From Grifola frondosa (taxonomy: Eukaryota; Basidiomycota; Agaricomycetes; Polyporales; Grifolaceae), in assembly GCA_001683735.1 (NCBI GenBank), contig LUGG01000001.1:2542001-2606000 (forward strand): a stretch of 64,000 bases of DNA, read 5' to 3'. Below are positions 59,165-64,000 of the stretch, piece by piece. Each line of letters opens with the position of its first letter. Within the stretch, counting starts at the first letter, position 1. The translations under genes were made by a program, and so were the position numbers. The notes beneath the pieces were generated by a model. That model ran no database searches. It was given only the letters and a program-made list of their open reading frames with translations, and was not told where the DNA came from.

Positions 59165-61136
59165 ATGTTCTCTGTCCTTCCTGCCACGCTTGTGTCACTT
59201 GTCGTTGCTACCACAGTCCGAACCGCGGTCTCTGGCTTGTCAATAGCCCGGTTCCGCTCGGGAGCAGGTTTGCTCCTACTATTGCATCTTTCGCAGTATG
59301 CGCAGGCTGCCCGACTAAATGCACGAACAAGCAATCTGGAGACGGGCCAGAATGGCACCAGCTTTGTGTGGTCCATTCAAGACACATACGCAGGGCAATC
59401 CTTCTTTGAGTACGTGGTATCCAAAGTCCTACTTGCCTTACGCCGCGTAGAACTTGTGTTTTAGTCGATTCGATTTCTTCACTGGGAGCGACCCGACGCA
59501 GTATGTGTCTCCATATCCTATATTACACAAGACGGATGATGTTGACCTCTTTGTGTTGTTCTTAGTGGCACGGTGAAGTGCGTTCCTAATTTATAACTTA
59601 TTTTACCTTCATGCATAATGGAACCCGTGCACAGTTACACAGACCGAGCCACAGCTTTCGCAGACAACCTCACGTATGTGACTGACGACGACAAGGTCGT
59701 CATGAAAGGTGACAACACTACGTGGCTCAGTTCTGGACAGAATCGGAACAGGTCGGTCGAATATTTCCTACTTGTACATGGACGGACGCCGACATGACGT
59801 CAACAGTGTTCGTATCTCAAGCCAAGCTCATACAACACTGGTTCGTTCAATTGATGTGTCCTCGTCTGCTCTATTGATATCAATGTCTTCGTCTGCAGGA
59901 CTGTTCATTCTGGACGTAGACAGAGCTCCGTGGGGTTGTGGTGTGTCAAGGTTCTGGTGTTCATAGTAATGCACATGTTAATTATCTGCTGTAGGTGTCT
60001 GGCCAGCCTGGTGGACACTGGGCGGCGGAGTATGGCCATCTGTGAGCATTGGAAACACAACGTGAACATTGGTCAGTTTCTCAATGTGATTCATCCAGAC
60101 GGGAGAGATCGACATCATCGAAGGCGTACACGATAATGAGCACAACCAGGTGACATGGCACACCGGTCCAAGTATGCGCATGCAATATACACTTACCAGC
60201 GGACGCGGCTAATTAGCACTTCTAGACTGCACGCTGAACCAAAATGCCAGCTTCACCGGCTCGCTCGTGGTGAGCACCCGGTACTGCGTCCGCTGTTTTT
60301 AGGTCCGCCTGACACCGCATATCAAAGGAAACGAACGGCCAGCCGAATCTCGATTGCGATGGCAGCCTCAACAACAACGCAGGCTGCGGCGTCACCGAGT
60401 GGAGCCGAGCATCGTACGGGCCCACGTTCGACGCGCAGGGCGGTGGCGTCTTCGCCATGAAGTGGGACGACGAGGGTATCGCGGTTTGTGAGTCCATCTC
60501 CACTAACCCAACATCCAGCATTGTCCGTTCAACGTCGGTCGCTAGGGTCGTTCTATCGCGCGGCTGTGCCGCAGGACGTCGTCAGTGGCGCGCCGAACCC
60601 ATCTACCTGGGGAGAGCCCGTCGCCATCCTGGAGCCGAGCGGCTGCAACCCCATCACCAATTTCGTGAACCACTCTATCGTCTTTGGTGAGTGACCTCGC
60701 AGCATTTTGGCCGTGTCGGTGCTGATCGCCGTGTGTTTCTAGATATTACATTCTGCGGTGAGCGGGTTTTCTTAGCGGATATGAGCTATGACCTCATGCG
60801 ACGCGCAATGCAGGTGACTGGGCGGGCAACTCGTACGCCACGTCAGGCTGCCCAGGAACGTGCGCAGACCGTCTGATGGATCCTAGTAACTTTGTGGTAT
60901 GTGTGCGCCGACACCGCTGCAGTCGTTGCACTGACTTGAGCGGCACCCAGAACGCGTCATGGAACATCAATTCTTTGCTGGTCTACAAGAAGCAGACGCT
61001 TGCCGGTCTGGTCACAAGTGGTGCTGCTAGAAGCGAGAGCACTCATGCGGTGGCTACCGCCGTTGGGTGTTGTCGTTTCCGCCCTTGCGTTTTATGTTGT
61101 TTAGGGCAGAGTGCTGGTTACTCGGACCTCTTTTGA
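59165..61136 (+). CDS. GH16 endo-beta-glucanase, membrane-anchored
   Basis: Secreted laminarinase-type glycoside hydrolase of family 16, acting on beta-1,3(4)-glucans of the cell wall. A signal peptide (MFSVLPATLVSLVVATTV) is followed by about ten exons. Visible: DRFDFFTGSDPTHGTVNY, DRAPWGCGVWPAWWTL, the catalytic TGEIDIIEGVHD (E-x-D-x-x-E, nucleophile and acid/base), QVTWHT, CDGSLNNNAGCGVTEW, WDDEGIAV, PSGCNPITNFVNHSIVF and DWAGNSYATSGCPGTCADR. The tail after GLVTSGAARSESTHA becomes hydrophobic if one extra G at 61065-61067 is ignored (stop then 61102-61104), fitting a GPI or tail anchor. As read, it ends at 61136. Another one-base loss lies near 59840. Convergent with the SurE gene. Confidence 0.88.
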
Positions 61137-61362
61137 CCTTTATACTGACGATTCGCGAAACTCCATATACATGGATGAGGAGTTGCGCGTAGCTTTATGA
61201 CGTTCTGCTCATGGATGAGTAGACGACGAACCTTTGACGCTGAATACTACAGAATAACAATCCATTGATTTGGTTGGGAATAGTGTGTGTTTTATAACTG
61301 CAAAATACAAGACGCAAACATCCGCCGTACATCACGAGCGCGTACATTACCAACAAGCGTCA

Positions 61363-62805
61363 TTACAACTTGATCTTCCACACCTTCGTCTCAATATCCG
61401 CTATCGTGTCCGCGCTCCACTCCGCGGGCTCTGCGAAGCTCGCCCGTATCGGAGTGACGCTCACCCACCCTTTGGAGATCGCCCACCCGTCCGAGCCCAC
61501 TGGCAGACTCGCCAGCTGGGGTTGATCAGATCCTCATATCCGGCGCGAACTTGAACACCAGATTCCCGACGTCCTTCGGGCTCGCCTCCCTGTCCCCCAG
61601 ACGCGGAGGCGCACCGCTGGGGTCCTCATCCGGGGAATCCGGGCCAGCAGGGCAGATTGTGTCTTGCGGCGGGGTGTGGCGGGGCGGCGGTATGCGCCTT
61701 GAAGAGACGGCCGTAGGAGTTGCGCCACATGCGCGTCCAGCAGATCTTGAGGCCGTCCGCGCTGAGGAGGTCCGCGATCATGGGGATGTTCACGTTGTAG
61801 AGGTCGACCTCGCCGTTGCGCAGGCCGCCCACGTCCGCGCCCCAGTGCTCCCAGAGGTGGGAGACAATCTGCGCGCTGAGAAGGTGCGCGGGCTCGTGGA
61901 AGGAAGCAGGCGTCGGGTGCACGACCGTGCCGTAGGAGAGTGCGATAGAGCGGATTTGGGAGAGGCTCGAGGAGAGCGCCGCACCGATGGTGCCGGAGGA
62001 TAGCGCGAATGCGGCTGGCGGCGGGATGTGCGTGAGTGGGTGTGGCGGGAAGAGTGGGTGGAGGTGGACTTGCCTGAACTGTTGCGTCCGAGATTTGGAC
62101 CGGATATCTGGATAGGATGTTAGGATTTGGATGGGTGCTCGCTAGAGAAAAGGTCGCTGACTAGGAGATCTATCTCTCCGTGGTATAGATTGTGAAGTGC
62201 TATGTTCGCACAGGTTGCAGGTGTCTGGCGAGGACCGTCTCGCGGACAGGTCAGCGATGGGACCAAAAAACATTCAGGCACTATGACTCACGCCATCCAG
62301 TAGAACCCACTCCGCGACCTCCCCTTCTTTGAGAGGTCTCGGTTGTTCTGAGATCTCGCCCGCCCCATCTGCGCAGCCAGTGTAATGAATGCTCGGAGAG
62401 TTGGGATTGTCAGCGTACCAGGGTCCCGAGGGTAATAATATCGCCCGGTGATAAGCTCAGTAATATGGTATGCCTTGCCTGATGGGGGAAGTGAGAACTT
62501 CAGCAGCACCGTTGGAAGTTGGTAACGCACCGATCCACGACTTCTGGGAGCTCGGAATGACAACCCTCACATCCCACCCTGCAGAATAAAATTTCAAAGG
62601 ATAGCTCTGATTTGAATGGCAAGCGACGTACCAAGGTCGCGAGTGAGATGGCGGTAGAGGCCATAAATGTAGGGAGATTCGTGACCGGGAGGGCCATCAT
62701 CGTTCTTGGGAGACAGCAAAGACATTAGCTTTTTCGACTCACGAGGGCGAAAGGAGTAGATGTACTTGCAGTGAGGAGGACTCGCAGCTTGCCCACGCCA
62801 GACAT
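61363..62805 (-). CDS. SurE-type 5'/3'-nucleotidase or acid phosphatase
   Basis: SurE family phosphatase, which dephosphorylates nucleotides or other small phosphates with a metal-bound Asp-Asp site. The ATG at 62805 gives MSGVGKLRVLLT; a GC-AG intron then leads to NDDGPPGHESPYIYGLYR, together the VLLTNDDGP active-site motif. Next come GWDVRVVIPSSQKSWIG, KAYHITELITGRYYYP, EGEVAEWVLLDG, TPATCANIALHNLY, ISGPNLGRNSSAAFALSSGT and IALSYGTVVHPTPASF. The C-terminal part has ADVGGLRNGEVDLYNVNIPM and KICWTRMWRNSYGRLFKAH, typical of the fungal form, and ends DIETKVWKIKL at 61363. A second intron also has a GC donor (62073-62072). One or two base shifts seem present around 61530-61650. Confidence 0.85.
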
Positions 62806-63772
62806 CGCAAGCAACAACACAGAGTACTCAGACTCCAGAGTCAAGGTAGTCTCTCAGATCATGTGATGTGCGTCCACGATGATCGATCGAGAGCGGTCAC
62901 GCGACAAATCGTCACGCATCATATGGAAATATGGTCATTCCAAGGGGAGTCCCGCCGCAGGCGGGCCGAAAATTCACCTGGGGAGATTCCGACGCCAAAT
63001 CCGGTAGTCGCGCGCAGCCACCCAGGGTTGTCCGGCGAGTTCTTCCGCCAGTACCTTAATTGAACGCCGACCGGTTGCTCTTTCATCTAAGCGACATCTC
63101 AGTTCTTGGGCGATATTCTGGATCAGATTTACCGTTGTTACGGCTCCCTTCACAGAGATTGAAGGTCGATGCGAGGAAGATACTGAGATCGACGGACAAC
63201 GACATGCCTCCGCTTCCACGAATAGTAGGTACACAGGAGGTATTGTATGTACTTCAGCCTCTGCCACCATGCCGCTTGTTAGAAAGCATGTCCTCACCAC
63301 AAAGATTTTCTCCTTGATTATCGGCCTGTCGCAGCGACACTATCCTACGCGACGTGAAATTCATGCCTGTCTCGGAAGACAGGTTCGTCTATTCTCAATG
63401 CTATTTGACCCTGAATGACCCCGTCCCGCAAACATGAACGAAGACTTGTGGTTGCATTGGTTCTTTCAGTTCAGGTATTAACACTGTAACACTACATACT
63501 CAAAATCTATTTCTGCTCAAGAGAGACTTATTTCTACCCATATAATTTTTTACATGCTTGTAAATACTATCTTATTGAGCTCCTGAAACAGTGATTTTTC
63601 AGTTCGCATGAGAATGTGATTGAGTGAAGGAGTGTGTGCTTTACGAAAATACAGCTAACCGAGCTGTTTCAAGCTTACAGATGAATATAGTTTGCTTCCG
63701 CTGCGAGCATATAAACATGATCGAACGGGACACTCTTTTCAATCACTCCGAGCTCCTTTTGCGCTTTCTGAA
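62806..63772. other. Intergenic region
   Basis: About 965 bp with no recognised gene. It should hold the promoters of the divergent SurE and right-edge genes. A minus-strand open frame (63300-62974) and a plus-strand one (63624-63872) show no family features. The stretch 63470-63620 is AT-rich. Confidence 0.4.
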
Positions 63773-64000
63773 ATGTCCGTTTTTGAGCCAGAGGTTGTCC
63801 GCACTATTATCAAAAACACTTTACCTGAGAGCCAGCGAAAGAGCTTTGAGTCCAACTGGACAGCCGCGGTAAGCATACATTTATTCTGCAGTGTCTGGAC
63901 ATCAATATGGGAGATGGAATAGGTCAATAAACGGTTGGACAACTGGAGAAAGAATCGTACAGCTCAATCGCGGGTGGAAGAACAGCTCCATTGGGAGGCC
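63773..64000 (+). CDS. Unrecognised protein, 5' part only
   Basis: The ATG at 63773 gives MSVFEPEVVRTIIKNTLPES and FESNWTAA, then a 65-nt intron (63869-63922, donor GTAAGC, acceptor GAATAG) and VNKRLDNWRKNRTAQSR to the window edge. The charged, helical composition looks like coding sequence. The rest lies outside the window and I recognise no family. Confidence 0.45.

Overview
This window is nuclear DNA from a filamentous basidiomycete, most likely an Agaricomycete of the polypore or mushroom type. Nearly every gene is cut by several introns of about 45-70 nt with fungal GT..AG borders, CTAAT/CTGAC-like branch points and very short exons. Genes lie close together on both strands. The protein set includes a PriA/CPL1-like secreted cysteine-rich protein, a GH16 glucanase with a C-terminal membrane tail, a GT41 O-GlcNAc-transferase homologue and a Ras-like/RasGEF fusion, which also fits this group. 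There are no bacterial operons, rRNAs or CRISPR arrays, and I recognised no tRNA.

Layout, left to right: 1-1369 no confident gene; TMEM135-like membrane protein (+); DPH7, diphthamide synthesis (-); AGTRAP-like membrane protein (+); GT41 OGT homologue (-); transaldolase-family enzyme (+); REV3, catalytic subunit of DNA polymerase zeta (-); hexose-6-phosphate epimerase (-); a 2.3-kb gene-poor stretch with a GC-rich minisatellite; PP2A scaffold subunit A (+); CPL1/PriA-like secreted protein (+); a small predicted secreted protein (+); Tic20/DUF4870-like membrane protein (-); ribosomal protein eS24 (+); ARP1, dynactin (-); a cysteine-rich membrane protein (+); an SVIP-like p97-cofactor candidate (+); GPI2/PIG-C (+); an unrecognised gene (-); a bZIP factor (-); APC4 (-); DRS1 helicase (-); Ras-like/RasGEF fusion (-); four-TM MARVEL-like protein (+); MFSD1-like transporter (+); MYND-finger protein (-); ribosomal protein eL15 (+); GH16 glucanase (+); SurE-type phosphatase (-); and the start of an unrecognised gene at the right edge (+).

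Most genes are housekeeping functions: translation (eS24, eL15, DRS1, DPH7), genome maintenance and cell cycle (REV3, APC4), signalling (PP2A-A, RasGEF, OGT), dynein transport (ARP1), GPI anchoring (GPI2) and carbon metabolism (transaldolase, epimerase). They form no obvious pathway cluster. The five genes from 36463 to 50775 all lie on the minus strand; elsewhere divergent and convergent pairs dominate.

Two things need care. First, at least ten conserved genes, including ribosomal protein eS24, ARP1 and the PP2A scaffold, carry single-base frame breaks, mostly at short C/G or T runs and mostly losses. Such losses in essential genes point to consensus (homopolymer) errors more than to gene decay, so I annotate these as genes and list each break. 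Second, the OGT gene has two consecutive 9-nt microexons in its catalytic core, and the window holds four GC-AG introns. Both would defeat simple gene callers. Exon borders were placed by eye from frame, splice consensus and remembered family motifs, and are not backed by transcripts.
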